From JAGOMW01 sp964644075 (GTDB taxonomy: Bacteria > Patescibacteriota > Gracilibacteria > BD1-5 > UBA2023), in assembly GCA_964644075.1 (NCBI GenBank), contig CAZXUQ010000004.1:56270-120269 (forward strand): a DNA stretch of 64,000 bases, in the 5' to 3' direction. The notes below the pieces were generated by a model, which saw only the letters and a program-made list of their open reading frames with translations, was not told where the DNA came from and ran no database searches. A program made the position numbers and the translations under genes. This document shows, piece by piece, positions 7,607 through 17,572 of this stretch (the first letter of the stretch is position 1; every line of letters begins with the position of its first letter).

Positions 7607-10042
7607 TTACTTCCTCTGCACCATCTTATAGAACTCAAGTGTATCCCCTTCCATGATAGTGACATCTCACTTGAAGTTGATACCACAGTCGTTGCCTTCC
7701 TCGACTTCGTTCACGTCAAGTGGACCGACCTTGAGATTGGCGACTTCCCCGCTTCCGACCTTTCGATCTTCGCGGATGACACGGACTTTTGCTTTATTTT
7801 CGATCTTTCCAGAGGTGACTCCCATACCCACGATCATCATCGAGTTATTTTTCCCCGTGTAGAATATCGCCTTAACCTGAGATATACCGAGCTCTTGTTC
7901 TTCGTAGCGGATATCGATCATACCTGTGATGATACTCTCGACCTTCTCGATGATATGGTAGATGACTTTTTTGTCGATGAATTCGATCTTGGACTGAGAA
8001 AGTGGGCCTTTCGCTCACTGGAGAACTCCCACGTTGTAGGCGATGAGGAGGGCCTGAGAGGTACCAGCCATCATCACATCAGACTCGCTCACATCACCGA
8101 CTGCTGAGTGGATAAATGTCACTTGTGTCTCTGGAGTAGAGAGCTTTGCAAGTGCGGCTTTGAGTGCTTCGAGTGAACCTCCTGAGTCAGTTTTGAGGAC
8201 GATCTTGAGCTGCTTGAGTGCTCCAGACTTGAGTCGACCCATAAGCATCGCGAGAGACGCTCCCTCGAACGCATGGATAGATTTGGTGTTTTTCGCGAGA
8301 GTATACTCCTTCGCACGAGTCGCACCAACCTCAGGAGATGAAACTGCCTGGAGGATATCACCACCAGCAACCACATCTGAGAGTCCTGTTATCTGAACTG
8401 GCACTCCTGGAAGTGCTTCTTCGATATTTTTTCCACGATAGTCTTTGAGAGTACGTACTTTTCCATAGGCTCACGCACAGACGATATTGTCACCTTTGTA
8501 GAGGGTTCCTGTATTGATAAGGATCGTAGCGACAGATCCGAGTTTCTGATCGAGATGGGCTTCGACGACAGTCGCGACAGCAGCACGATCAGGATTGGCA
8601 CGGAGTTCGAGGAGATCGGACTGGAGGAGGATCATATCGAGAAGCGTATCCATACCGAGACCAGTGTGCGCCGATACTGGCACGAGGACGACATTTCCTC
8701 CCCACTCTTCTGGCTGGAGACCTTGCTCTGCCATCTGACCACGGATGATATCGAGGTTGGCACCTGGCTTATCCATCTTGTTGGCTGCGACGATGATCGG
8801 GACTCAGGCTTCCTTCGCGTGGTTGATGGACTCTACCGTCTGAGGCTTCATACCTTCATCTGCAGCGACGACGATAATCGCGATATCAGTGAGCTTCGCA
8901 CCACGAGCACGCATGATCGTAAATGCCTCATGCCCAGGAGTATCGAGAAATGTGATCTTTTTCCCATTTTTCTCGACCTGGTAGGCACCGATTTTCTGTG
9001 TGATCCCTCCAGCCTCACCTCATGCGACATCAGTCTTTCTGATGTAGTCGAGGAGTGACGTCTTACCGTGGTCGACATGTCCCATGACGGAGATGATCGG
9101 AGAACGGTCGACGAGTTTCGATGGATCTTCTTCACGGATCATATCATCGATATTTCCCTCCATGAGATCAGATACAGAGACATCTTCTGAGAGTTCCTTG
9201 GAGATCTTGATACCAAATGTTTCTCCGATAAGAAATGCTGTATCATAGTCGATCGGGGCATTGAGGTTTACGAGAACTCCATTTTTCATGAGTTCACCGA
9301 TCACCTTCGCGACAGGGACTCCGATCTTATCAGAAAATTCTTTTACACTGATCATCTCAGGGATTGAGACTTCCTGACCAGTACGGTCGACGAGAACCTG
9401 AGCGATGTCTTCGATATTTTTCTCTTGTCTTTTGCCTTTTGACTTACTTGATCGGCGAAATGAACCATCGTCCGCGACACCTCCGATCGTCTTCACGCTC
9501 TTCTTTTTTGGATCATCAGCAAAATCCTTTTCTCCGCGTTGTTTACGAGCTTTTTTTGCTGTTCCATCTTTGGATGGTGTCGCATAGCCGATATTTCGCT
9601 GAAACATTGGCTTTGAGTCATCTCGTAGACGTTTCTGTCCTCCATCACCATCGGTGCGTTTTTTTGGCACCTCGTCTGGGATCTGCATGACAGGACGATT
9701 TTCGAGGACTTTTACCTTGTGTTCTGCCTTGGCAAATGAAATCTTTGGAAATGTTGGCTTCTCAGATTTTGTCTCTGGAGGAGTCTCCTTGGTTCCACCA
9801 CTCTTCATGACAGAACGCAGGAGTGATGAACTCCCGTGTTCACGCTCGACGAGGCGCGCTTTTGGCTTCTCGGCGACTTCTTCGCGAGGAGAAATATCCT
9901 CTTCTTTCGGAGCTTCTTCCTCCGTCGGCTTTTTTACGACAGCTTTGAGCTTGAGTTTGAGGGGTTTTTTGTCGTCGGATCCAGAGGTATTTTTTGCCTG
10001 GACCTGGGCGTAGTAGTCATCCTGATTTGCTGGAGGAGTCAT
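7607..10042 (-). CDS. infB: Translation initiation factor IF-2
   Basis: An 811-residue IF-2. The first ~310 residues are Lys/Glu-rich and low in complexity, followed by an IF2_N-like segment (IPEMISVKEFSDKIGVPVAK). The GTPase domain starts with GHVDHGKTSLLDYIRKTDVA, then DTPGHEAF, NKMDKPGANL and the SAHTG motif. Domains II-IV follow, ending in GDTLEFYKMVQRK. Eight or more conserved glycines are TGA. The start is set at ATG 10042 (MTPPANQDDYYAQ); an ATG at 10120 adds 26 residues that look unlike IF-2. It lies between a hairpin terminator and the orphan gene at 6.4 kb, without nusA or rbfA beside it; nusA is at 47.7 kb. Confidence 0.95.
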
Positions 10043-10200
10043 GGAAAAATGGTTATGTATGTAGGAGTGCGAGCTCTGGGTCATAAGTCCAGTCTCATAT
10101 CTACGCGAATAGTCTCGCATTTCGACAATATGAAATACGAGAGTTCGGGAGAACTCATACGAAAATGTGAGGAGATAGTATGGAAAAGTGGAAAAATGTC

Positions 10201-10227
10201 AAAAAAGAAGCCCGCCAAACGGCGGGC
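10201..10227 (-). terminator. Rho-independent terminator upstream of infB
   Basis: On the minus strand GCCCGCC, a four-base loop and GGCGGGC are followed by a T-rich tract. It ends the transcript of the small membrane protein at 10236-10523. Confidence 0.85.
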
Positions 10228-10235
10228 GACGAGAG

Positions 10236-10523
10236 CTACTTTAGCGCTCGTATCCTCCAGAGGTACACGATCGACGAGACCCACATGAAGAAGAAAAGCA
10301 TGATTGCCAAGCAGACCACGCAGAAAACGAGATTTGATGTGATTGGATCTCGCAGAATTTCCAATGCTTTTGTCATCATATACCAGAGGGTTACGACGAC
10401 TGCAAGTATGGGCATTCGCCAAAGGTCTTTTTTTGCCTCCTTTTCGATCTTTTGGTCGATTTCTTTGATTGTTTGCCTCGCCCAAGCAAGACGAGCGTTT
10501 GGAAAAAACAGAACCTTACCCAT
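10236..10523 (-). CDS. Small two-helix membrane protein, unknown function
   Basis: A 95-residue protein with a charged N-terminal stretch (RQTIKEIDQKIEKEAKKDLW) followed by two hydrophobic segments (about residues 37-52 and 63-83). GGGAG 8 bases before ATG is a plausible Shine-Dalgarno sequence, unusual for this window. It ends in TAG just before a strong terminator, so it is probably a single-gene transcript. No family was recognised. Confidence 0.7.
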   Translation of the reverse strand: MGKVLFFPNARLAWARQTIKEIDQKIEKEAKKDLWRMPILAVVVTLWYMMTKALEILRDPITSNLVFCVVCLAIMLFFFMWVSSIVYLWRIRALK

Positions 10524-10629
10524 AAAGTAGCTCCCAAGTTAGTCCTCTCCGATCACCCGATCAAACATAATGTTTGACAAGTTCGTAAGAGTCATAAGTA
10601 ATGATACTCAGAGAGAGACTGAAAGCAAA

Positions 10630-10668
10630 TAAAAATAATCCCCTCCATTTTTGGAAGGGATTTTTCTT
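10630..10668 (-). terminator. Terminator downstream of the peroxiredoxin gene
   Basis: A 10-base near-perfect stem AATCCCTTCC/GGAGGGGATT with a T-rich tail in the minus direction lies downstream of ahpC. The plus strand also reads as a terminator. Confidence 0.65.
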
Positions 10669-10680
10669 TTGCAGGGCATG

Positions 10681-10702
10681 GATCCTGGGACAAGCCCAGG
10701 AT
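10681..10702. repeat. Short palindrome of the GTCATxxCG repeat type
   Basis: ATCCTGGG and CCCAGGAT form an 8-base stem, directly followed by GACAG. The outer GGATGACA end matches the ends of the larger palindromic elements at 16.0, 31.2 and 44.5 kb. It lies just after the ahpC stop codon. Confidence 0.5.
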
Positions 10703-10710
10703 GACAGAGA

Positions 10711-11331
10711 CTATTGAAGTTCTTTCTCGACTTCACCTGCGATCTTAATGGAAGGCTTGAGCGTCTTCGCTCCTGGAGTCCATTTTGCTGGACATGCGGT
10801 ACCAGGGTTTGCTTCCATGAATTGGAGAGCTTCGATCTTGCGAAGGAGCTCGTCAGCATTTCGTCCAAGAGGTCATGAAGTCACCTCGATCCCTCGACAG
10901 ACTCCATGTGGATCGATGATAAATGTCCCACGTCCTGCAATCCCTGATTTCTCATCGAGGATGTTGTACGCAGCGGCGATCTCAGTGGAGTGATCAGCGA
11001 GCATGAGGTATGGGAAGTTCTTCATGAGACCCTCGTGCTTGACCCACGCACGGTGAGAAAAGACAGTATCTGTAGAGGCTGCGAGCACAGTCACTCCGAG
11101 TTCGTCAAATTTTGCCTTTGCATTGGCCATGTCACGGAGCTCTGTCGGACAGACGAAAGTAAAGTCAGCTGGATAGTAAAAAAGTACTGTCCACTTCCCG
11201 TGCATATCCTCGAGAGAGACATGAGCATCATCATCCTTGATTGGATCATATGCTGGGAGAGAAAATGACGGAGCTGGAGTATCGATTTTTACCTGTTCGA
11301 AGAGGTATTCATGTGTATCACAACAAGACAT
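10711..11331 (-). CDS. ahpC: 2-Cys peroxiredoxin (AhpC/Prx1 type)
   Basis: A 206-residue thiol peroxidase that reduces peroxides. The peroxidatic cysteine is in FYYPADFTFVCPTEL (near residue 57) and the resolving cysteine in NPGTACPAKWTPG (near residue 175), after the TGA-encoded glycine of EVTSGPLGRNADELLR. Extra cysteines occur at residues 3-4 (MSCCDTHEY). No AhpF or thioredoxin reductase is in the window, so its electron donor is unknown. A palindromic Fur-type box 78 bases upstream suggests repression by the Fur-family protein encoded nearby, giving a likely peroxide- or iron-responsive unit. Confidence 0.93.
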
Positions 11332-11408
11332 AGAGAAAGTAATTAGAAATGTAAGTATCAGAAAACCGCTAGAAGTATAAGAAAAAACTCCCTAAAATCA
11401 AATCAAAA

Positions 11409-11423
11409 TGAGAATTATTCTCA
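11409..11423. promoter_or_regulatory. Fur/PerR-type operator upstream of ahpC
   Basis: TGAGAAT-T-ATTCTCA is a perfect 7-1-7 inverted repeat with the architecture of Fur-family boxes. It abuts the stop codon of the ABC ATPase gene and precedes ahpC. Confidence 0.75.
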
Positions 11424-12155
11424 TTATTCCACTCGCATATCTCATCCATGTGCCTCCGTCACTCGCTCCATGAAGAAATCCTCGATCGACATACGGAGCT
11501 CGTCGACACGCATATCTGCGACGAGTCGACCACGAGCGATGATCGCGAAACGGTCACAGATCGCCTCGACATCTGAGAGGATATGCGTATTGAAAAAGAG
11601 GGTTTTTTTTGCTTTTTTGAGCTCGAGCATGAGATCTTTCACCATCTTGCGCCCGATAGGATCGAGTCCACTCATCGGCTCATCGAGAAATATAAAATCA
11701 GGATCATGCAGGATCGCCTGGGCGAGTCAGATACGCTGGAGCATACCTTTCGAGTAGGTATGGAGTCTCTTGTCTCTCGCGTGCATAAGTCCTACTTTGG
11801 CGAGGACTTCATTTTTTCGTTTCGCGAGTTTTTCACCTTTGAGTCCATAGAACGCAGCATTGAAGTCGAGAAACTCATCTCAGGTGAGATATTTATAGAG
11901 GTAGGTATTCTCTGGCATGAACCCGATTTTTTGTCTGATTTTCTCATCCTGTATAGATCCTCCGAGGATCTTCACCTCACCCTCGCTCACATCCATGATA
12001 CCGAGGATACACTTCATGGTCGTGGTTTTTCCGGCACCATTTGGACCGAGAAATCCGAACACTTCCCCTTCTTTGAGGAGAAGGTGAATATTATCGAGGA
12101 GGGGATTTTTTCCGATTTTTTTGGAGAGATGGAGGACTTCGAGGGCGTGGCGCAT
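11424..12155 (-). CDS. ABC transporter ATP-binding protein (ABC-2 export type)
   Basis: A 243-residue ATPase. Walker A is GFLGPNGAGKTTTMKCILG (near residue 35), the signature is YSKGMLQRIGLAQAIL (near residue 135), Walker B is FIFLDEPMSGLDP, and the H-loop is FFNTHILSDVEAI. A TGA-encoded glycine follows YLYKYLT. It overlaps neither neighbour: it starts 11 bases after the Fur-family stop, so the two genes look co-transcribed. No permease adjoins it; an ABC-2-type permease lies at 50.5-51.3 kb. The substrate is unknown. The start at MRHALEVLHL is preferred over an ATG at 12209 that lies inside fur. Confidence 0.88.
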
Positions 12156-12165
12156 AGGAGAAAGA

Positions 12166-12507
12166 TTATTCAGAACGGCGGATTTGGACACGGATTTCCG
12201 CAACTTCATATCATGCAGGGATATTTTTCACGGCGATATTTTCTATCGGGAAATCACAGAAAATCCCCGTTTTCTCATCGACGAGATGAGCGTGTGTATC
12301 GGGATTACATTCATAGTAGGTCTTTCCATTGATCCCGGGAAATCGCCTGAGCATCCCTTCTTCTGCCATTGCTTCGATATTGCGATAGACGGTCGCTCGT
12401 CCGATCTCGGGACTCTGTTTTCGGACTTCCTCATAGATATCATCAGCGGAGAGATGACGGCACTCGCAGGTCGTACAGATAATGTCGCGGTATTGGTGCT
12501 TTCGCAT
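12166..12507 (-). CDS. Fur-family metal/peroxide-responsive regulator
   Basis: A 113-residue protein, short for Fur (usually 130-150). The winged-helix part has HLSADDIYEEVRKQSPEIGRATVYRNIEAM, the classic recognition-helix pattern. The dimerisation part has YYECNPDTHAHLV, the HxH metal ligands. The C-terminal paired CxxC zinc sites typical of many Fur proteins are absent; instead CTTCEC occurs near residue 11. It is followed by an ABC ATPase and then ahpC. Fur-type boxes precede both its own gene and ahpC, suggesting autoregulation and a PerR- or Fur-like role. Which metal it senses cannot be told from sequence. Confidence 0.88.
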
Positions 12508-12513
12508 ATTTTA

Positions 12514-12528
12514 TGATACTGATTATCA
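12514..12528. promoter_or_regulatory. Fur-type operator upstream of the Fur-family gene
   Basis: TGATACT-G-ATTATCA is a 7-1-7 inverted repeat one base away from the classical TGATAATNATTATCA box. It ends 7 bases upstream of the regulator's ATG, consistent with autorepression. Confidence 0.75.
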
Positions 12529-12544
12529 CCAAAATCGAAAAAAA

Positions 12545-12570
12545 GCAAGAAAAAAGCGCCCGAAGGCGCT
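12545..12570 (-). terminator. Terminator after the small membrane peptide gene
   Basis: On the minus strand AGCGCC, the loop TTCG and GGCGCT are followed by six T. It lies 10 bases past the TGA of the 12581-12670 ORF and just upstream of fur. Confidence 0.85.
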
Positions 12571-12580
12571 GCGAGGACTC

Positions 12581-12670
12581 TCACATATCTTCCTTCTTTT
12601 TCCTACGACGGAGAAAGAAGAAGCCTATGATGAGAAGGGCTATAAGAGGAAGAGTTGATTTTTTATTCAT
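12581..12670 (-). CDS. Small single-helix membrane peptide with TGA as apparent stop
   Basis: A 29-residue peptide, MNKKSTLPLIALLIIGFFF, followed by a strongly basic tail (LRRRKKKEDM). Its start is preceded by CCTAGGAGGTGAT, a full Shine-Dalgarno sequence, and upstream lies TTGACA-N18-TATTGT. The first stop-like codon is TGA, 10 bases before a hairpin terminator; no TAA or TAG comes before the hairpin. If TGA is glycine here as elsewhere, the frame would run through the terminator into fur. A basic tail after a hydrophobic segment resembles a sorting-signal end, but there is no LPxTG motif and no secreted partner. Confidence 0.5.
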   Translation of the reverse strand: MNKKSTLPLIALLIIGFFFLRRRKKKEDM

Positions 12671-12739
12671 ATCACCTCCTAGGATCATTCGAGCCTCACG
12701 TCGTGCACATGCACAGCATACGAGGTCAGGAAGAGAATT

Positions 12740-12769
12740 ACAATATATCTGTATTTTATTATTTGTCAA
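12740..12769 (-). promoter_or_regulatory. Promoter of the small membrane peptide gene
   Basis: On the minus strand TTGACA (12764-12769) and TATTGT (12740-12745) have an 18-base spacer. It overlaps the -35 region of the divergent HAD-gene promoter. Confidence 0.5.
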
Positions 12770-12790
12770 ATAATAATTTTGTGTTAAAAT
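12763..12790 (+). promoter_or_regulatory. Promoter of the HAD phosphatase gene
   Basis: TTGTCA (12763-12768), a 16-base spacer and TAAAAT (12785-12790) precede ATG 12826 by 35 bases. Confidence 0.5.
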
Positions 12791-12825
12791 TGTACTTCCT
12801 CTGTATCTCGACTATACTCGCCAAC

Positions 12826-13458
12826 ATGCCACATATTTCTACCCTCAACTGGAACCACCATACACACATCTGACTGGATCTCGACGAGACTCTCGCGAGT
12901 ACGGTTATGGGGATGCTCGAGATCGCTCACGCGCAGGGTAAGCTCCTCTCGATCCGCTCCCTCGAAGACATCACGAAATATGACTTCCCAGGACTCGACC
13001 CTACACTGACTGAGGTAGATAGCAATCATGTCTGGGAGTGCTATGGTCAGAGTACTCTCGATCCTCTGAGTGTTCCCATCGTACCAGGAGCACTGCTCTG
13101 AGTCGAGCTCCTCGAAAAACGAGGAGTCACCCTCTCTGTGATCACAGCACGATCTGATGACCAAGAGTGGAAAAAGCCACGTACTCTCGATTGGGTTTCT
13201 ACACACTTTCCTCGTATCGAGGATATTCATTTCGTCAATCATTTCTCGAAAGACGCGCGACCAAAATCAGAAGTCTGTAAAGCGTCAGGCATTACTCTCA
13301 TGATCGATGACCACACAGAAAATGCTCGCGACCTCTGTGGCCATGGTATCTCGATCATACTTCTCGAAAAACCATGGAATAGAAACGATCTCTTCGAACA
13401 TCCCCTCCTTTACCGAGCAAAAGACTGGAACGAGATCATCCAATCCCTCCAAAAATAA
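12826..13458 (+). CDS. HAD-superfamily hydrolase, 5'(3')-deoxyribonucleotidase-like
   Basis: A 210-residue protein. Motif I is GLDLDETLAS near residue 16 (nucleophile and acid/base aspartates, with a TGA glycine just before LDLDE), motif II is the T of LSVITARSDD, and motif IV is LMIDDHTENA. The arrangement fits the NT5C-like branch of HAD phosphatases, which dephosphorylate nucleotides, but substrate choice is not evident. The stop codon is 2 bases before mnmA, so the two are likely co-transcribed. Confidence 0.75.
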
Positions 13459-13460
13459 CT

Positions 13461-14561
13461 ATGAAAATCCTCGTCTGACTTTCCTGAGGTGTCGACTCTG
13501 CAGTATCAGCCTATCTCCTGAGAGAAGCTGGGCATGAGGTGGCGTGTGGTTTTATGATCAACTATCTCGATGAAGAGCATCCCGAAAGTTGTCCGACACT
13601 TGCGGATCTCGAAGAAGCAAAAAGGGTAGCAACATTTCTCAGTCTCCCACTCTATACATTTGATTATCGAGATGAGTATGAGAAGAGAATTGTTGCATAT
13701 ATTTATAGTGAATATGAGGCTGGAAGGACGCCCAATCCCGATGTTTTCTGTAACAATCTGGTAAAATTCGACCTCTTTCTCGAGGAAGCAATCTCTCTCG
13801 GATATGACATGGTAGCGACTGGCCACTATGCGAGGATTGGTGCCCGTCATTGCGAGGAATGAAATGACGCGGCAATCCAGGCTCTCCAAGATGAAACATG
13901 GATTGCTTCGCAAGCTCGCAATGACGGAAACATCGTACTTCTCAAATGAACAGATCCAAATAAAGACCAGTCTTACTTTCTCTCTCGTCTCTCGAAAGAG
14001 CAACTCGAGAAGGCAATATTTCCGATCGGTCATCTCCTCAAATCCGAAGTCAGAGAAATCGCAAGAAAGACGTCGCTTCCAAATGCCGAACGCAAAGATT
14101 CACAGTGACTCTGTTTCATCGGAAAAGTCAGCATGAAAGAATTTCTCGAACGCCGTATAGAAAAGAAAAAAGGGAACATACTCGACAGAGACGGGCAAGT
14201 CATCGGAGAACATGAGGGAGCCTACTCCTACACGATCGGGCAGAGAAAAGGGATCAAAGTCGGCGGATGATCAGCACTTTTTGTCGTAGCCAAAGACGTG
14301 AAAAATAACACCATTACCGTCTGAGACGAGAGTGCCCTCTCACTCTACTCGACGAACTGTACACTCACTGGCTGGTTCTGAGATACTCCAGAAATTGGGA
14401 GAGAATATGGAGCGAAGATTCGGTATCGACAGGAAGATCAGCCATGCAAAATTTCAGGAAATGAAGTACACTTTACTTCTCCCCAGCGCGCCATCACCCC
14501 AGGACAGATCGCTGTCATCTACGATCATGATCGTGTCGTAGGAAGTGGTATTATCGTATAA
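13461..14561 (+). CDS. mnmA: tRNA-specific 2-thiouridylase MnmA with an in-frame palindromic insert
   Basis: A 366-residue enzyme that thiolates U34 of Lys/Glu/Gln tRNAs. The PP-loop is MKILVGLSGGVDSAVSAYLL. The first catalytic cysteine is in TPNPDVFCNN (near residue 97), then TGHYARIG, GTDPNKDQSYFL, and the second cysteine in DSQGLCFIGKV. Between TGHYARIG and the KDQSYFL block lie about 28 residues encoded by a palindromic repeat element (13844-13927) that the family does not have. The frame is kept, so the protein probably tolerates a surface loop. It follows the HAD gene closely and precedes a polysaccharide deacetylase gene. Confidence 0.95.
13844..13927. repeat. Palindromic repeat element inserted in mnmA
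   Basis: Perfect 13-base terminal inverted repeats (CCGTCATTGCGAG / CTCGCAATGACGG), an inner pair GCAATCC/GGATTGC, and an 84-base total length, a multiple of three. It is translated in frame as part of MnmA (about residues 128-156). Confidence 0.85.
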
Positions 14562-14599
14562 ACTATTGCAAAACTCCCTGAAAGAAATACACTCGCCCT

Positions 14600-15370
14600 A
14601 TGTGTTTCTTTGTTTTTTCTCTCATCCATACATGGGGTATTATTGCTTCGTTTCTGAGCATGGAAAAGGAAAGTGAGAAAAATGCTATCAGTATCACGTT
14701 TGATGACGGGCCACATCCGACGAGGACAAAGGCTATACTCGATATCCTCCATGAACACCATGTTCATGCGACATTTTTTGTCCTCGGGAGTCGCATCGGA
14801 AAAAACGAAAACCTCCTCACTCGTATGCGACGTGATGGACATACTGTCGGAAACCATAGCTTCTCACATGCAAACTTCGTGAAGATCACGACACCAGAGA
14901 TACTCTCCCAAGTCCTCCTGACCAATCTCAAGATATGTACTACGATTGGGGTATGGCCAGACTACTTCCGATTTCCCTATGGAAATATCGACTCTCGCAT
15001 AGCCTATGTCTACCATGGTGCTACCGTAGCATGGAATGTCGACGCCTATGACTGGAAAGCGAAAAGTCCTCATGCTCTCGCGGTGAAGATCGTATCCCAA
15101 GTCCACACAGGGAGCATCATCCTCATGCATGATATCAAGGAAGATACCGTAAAAGCTCTCCCAGAAATCCTCGAAACACTCGAAAAAAAATGATACCGCT
15201 TTGTCTCCCTCGATACACTTCTCGGGCAAACAAGAGAAAAAAGAGATACTATTTTCTATAGCAGCATCAAATCGCGACCGCTCCCACCGCTTCCTTCCTC
15301 GTCATGAAGCGAGCATGATGTCTATCACCCACGTGGGACAGAGGCAAGCGAGGAGACGCTGAGATGGTAG
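14600..15370 (+). CDS. Polysaccharide deacetylase (NodB/CE4 family)
   Basis: A 256-residue protein. A short hydrophobic N-terminus (residues 1-19) may anchor or export it. The NodB domain has motif 1 ISITFDDGPHPTR (catalytic and metal Asp), motif 2 NHSFSH (metal His pair, H-x3-H), motif 3 RFPYG, motif 4 DAYDWK, and motif 5 ILMHD. All five are intact, so it should deacetylate an N-acetylated glycan such as peptidoglycan or chitin-like polymer. The last ~60 residues after the TGA-encoded glycine are poorly conserved, and the end abuts the convergent exonuclease gene. It may be in an operon with mnmA. Confidence 0.9.
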
Positions 15371-15970
15371 TTAAAAAAGTCTCATCAGACTTGATTCCTC
15401 TGGGGTAATAACATTTCGTTTCATGAGCTCGATGAGACAACGCATGGTTGCCTCGACATCGACCATAGCATCATGCGCTCCTTCAAAAAACTCACCGAAC
15501 AGATGACGATGGAGTTCTGAGAGTTTCGGTGGCTTATAGGCAAATCCACGACCCTGGAGTTTACAGTAGTCCGTAGAACCTCGCATCGTACAGATCGTGG
15601 TACGTGGAGAATAGTCACCCTTGCGCCCCAGTCTCTCGAGCTCATATGAGAGTATTTCTTCATCGTATTCGATATTGTGTCCGCTGACGACATCCGCACG
15701 GTTCAGGACTTGGATGATGTGTTCGATATGCTCTCTCATCGGGAGTTTCTCTGCGACATCTTTGTCATAGATACCATTTACCTGCGAAGCACCAAATGGG
15801 ATAGAAATCGGTGGTTTGATGAGAACATCATGACGAGCAAGCTCTTTATACTCTCCATTTTCATACTCTCACTCGATCGCAGCAAACTGGATAATATATG
15901 GCTGCTGTGCGAGGTCACCTCACTTCGTAGAGAAACCTGTAGTTTCTGTATCCCAGACAGTAATTTTCAT
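15371..15970 (-). CDS. DnaQ-like 3'-5' exonuclease (DEDDh)
   Basis: A 199-residue nuclease with ExoI VWDTETTGFS (Asp, Glu), ExoII GHNIEYDEEIL and ExoIII HDAMVDVEAT (catalytic His and final Asp), the complete DEDDh set. Such enzymes proofread for DNA polymerase III or trim RNA or DNA. With no polymerase domain attached, it could be a stand-alone epsilon subunit or a general exonuclease. It converges with the deacetylase gene with no gap. Confidence 0.88.
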
Positions 15971-16012
15971 GAGTAGATCTAATATTATAGTATAGATAAA
16001 GAGATCCCTCTT

Positions 16013-16118
16013 TTTGTCATTCCGACGACAGGAGGAATCTCTTTTTTGTTCGCTTAAGAGATTTTTATTCTCTATTTCTCATACTTGATTTTGAAAGGGA
16101 TCCCTACGGGATGACAGA
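16013..16118. repeat. Palindromic repeat element (family A), intergenic
   Basis: An element of about 105 bases starting TTTGTCATTCCG and ending CTACGGGATGACAG, with TIRs shared with the elements at 31.2 kb and inside pyrG. It lies between the exonuclease and secY. Confidence 0.75.
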
Positions 16119-16132
16119 AAGAAAGGACTTTT

Positions 16133-17455
16133 TTAGTAGAATTTCTTGTAATCAAAACTCTTCATGTCTGTATCAATTCGGCGAATAATATCGAGGATAA
16201 CACCAACGACGATGATGAGTCCAGATCCAGAGATGAGGAAATCAATATTTCCAGATCCACTCGTCGCAAAGAGTCCAAATTCGTTATTGAGCTTGGTGAT
16301 GAGGTATGGGAAAGCTGCTATGAGTGCGAGAAATGCTCCTCCAAAAAGATTGAGACGATCAGAAACTTTCTGAAGAAAGTTTGCCGTCTCCTTTCCTGGA
16401 CGAACCCCTGGAATATATCCTCCGCGTTTCTGTATGCTCTCAGCCACTTCTGTCGTATTGAACGTGATCGATACATAGAAAAATGAAAATCCAAGAACGA
16501 GGAGCGCATAGACAGCGATGTAGATCCATCCTGGATTTTGCATGGAGAGGTGTGTCGCGAGCCACTCTCCGATCTCCCCAGAGCGACCAGTACCACGGCG
16601 CTGGAGGATCTGTCCGATAAGCGAAGGAAATGTGATAAGAGAAACTGCAAAGATAATCGGAACCATCCCTGCTTGATTGATACGGATAGGGAAATATGAT
16701 CGCTCATCTCGACCGGTTCGAGTATAGATGAGTGGAATCTTACGGTATCCTTCTGTAAACTTTACGATCACATAGATTACTGCGACCGTGAGAAGTGTGA
16801 GGATCAGGAGGAGTCCGTATGACTGTGTAGATACGTAGTTGAGGATATGTTGTGGAACTCATGCGAGAACTCCGGCAAAGATGATGATCGATGTACCGTT
16901 CCCTACCCCGCTCTCTGTGATAAGGTCACCGAGCCAGAGAAGGATCATCGTACCAGCAGTGATCATGAGCATAGCAGGAAATACGACTCACCAAAAATTG
17001 GTCGTATCAATTATACTTGCTCCTGATGTTCCTGTTCCGATAATATTATTGAGAAGGTAGATCATACCATAGCTCTGTGCGAGAGCAAAGGGAACTGTCA
17101 GATAACGAGTATAGTTATTGAGTTTCTTCTGCCCTTGTTCACCTTCTTTCTTGAGAGACTCAAGAGATGGGACGATGACCGTGAGGAGTTGGATGATGAT
17201 CGTCGCATTGATATACGGAGCAAGACCCATGAGGATGATTGAGAATTGCTCGAGTCCACCACCCATGATAGAACCAAAAAACGCGAGCTGCGTATTTGCA
17301 CGAAGCTGCTCCGTAAACTGAGTAAGGAGTGCCACGTTTACTCCAGGCACCGGTATCGTTGCGAGGAGCTTGTAGACGAGGACAATACCGAGGGTAAAGA
17401 GGATTTTTTTGCGAATATGCTCTGTTGCCCAGACTTTACGGAGATTGGTAATCAT
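16133..17455 (-). CDS. secY: Preprotein translocase subunit SecY
   Basis: A 440-residue channel subunit of the Sec translocon with ten hydrophobic segments. Recognisable are the plug region IMGGGLEQFSIILMGLAPYI, LESLKKEGEQGQKKLNNYTR, GVGNGTSIIIFAGVLAG, and FRINQAGMVPIIFA-like sequence with FYVSITFNTTEVAESIQKRG GYIPG in the C-terminal half. Glycines encoded by TGA occur in the GVVFPAML and LAGVPQ regions. Unlike the usual spc operon it is separated from uL15 by an opposing gene, and carries its own promoter-like sequence. Confidence 0.97.
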
Positions 17456-17479
17456 AAGAAAAAGGATTAATTCTCGCGA

Positions 17480-17507
17480 ATTGTAGCGAAAAAATGAGAA
17501 AAAGCAA
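17480..17507 (-). promoter_or_regulatory. Promoter for secY
   Basis: On the minus strand TTGCTT (17502-17507), 16 bases, and TACAAT (17480-17485) lie 25 bases before the secY ATG. This supports independent transcription of secY. Confidence 0.5.
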
Positions 17508-17572
17508 AGGAAATTTTGACAAGATAATATGAGTGTGGTAGCATGTTGCAGATATAATCTAATCCTTAAAGT

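Noticed and set aside
7607..10042. infB looks broken into several fragments
   Set aside because: All breaks are TGA codons at glycine positions. With code 25 it is one intact 811-residue IF-2.
10081..10485. A 134-codon minus-strand ORF overlapping the small membrane protein
   Set aside because: It is Arg/Asn-rich, matches nothing, and shadows a real gene and a terminator in another frame.
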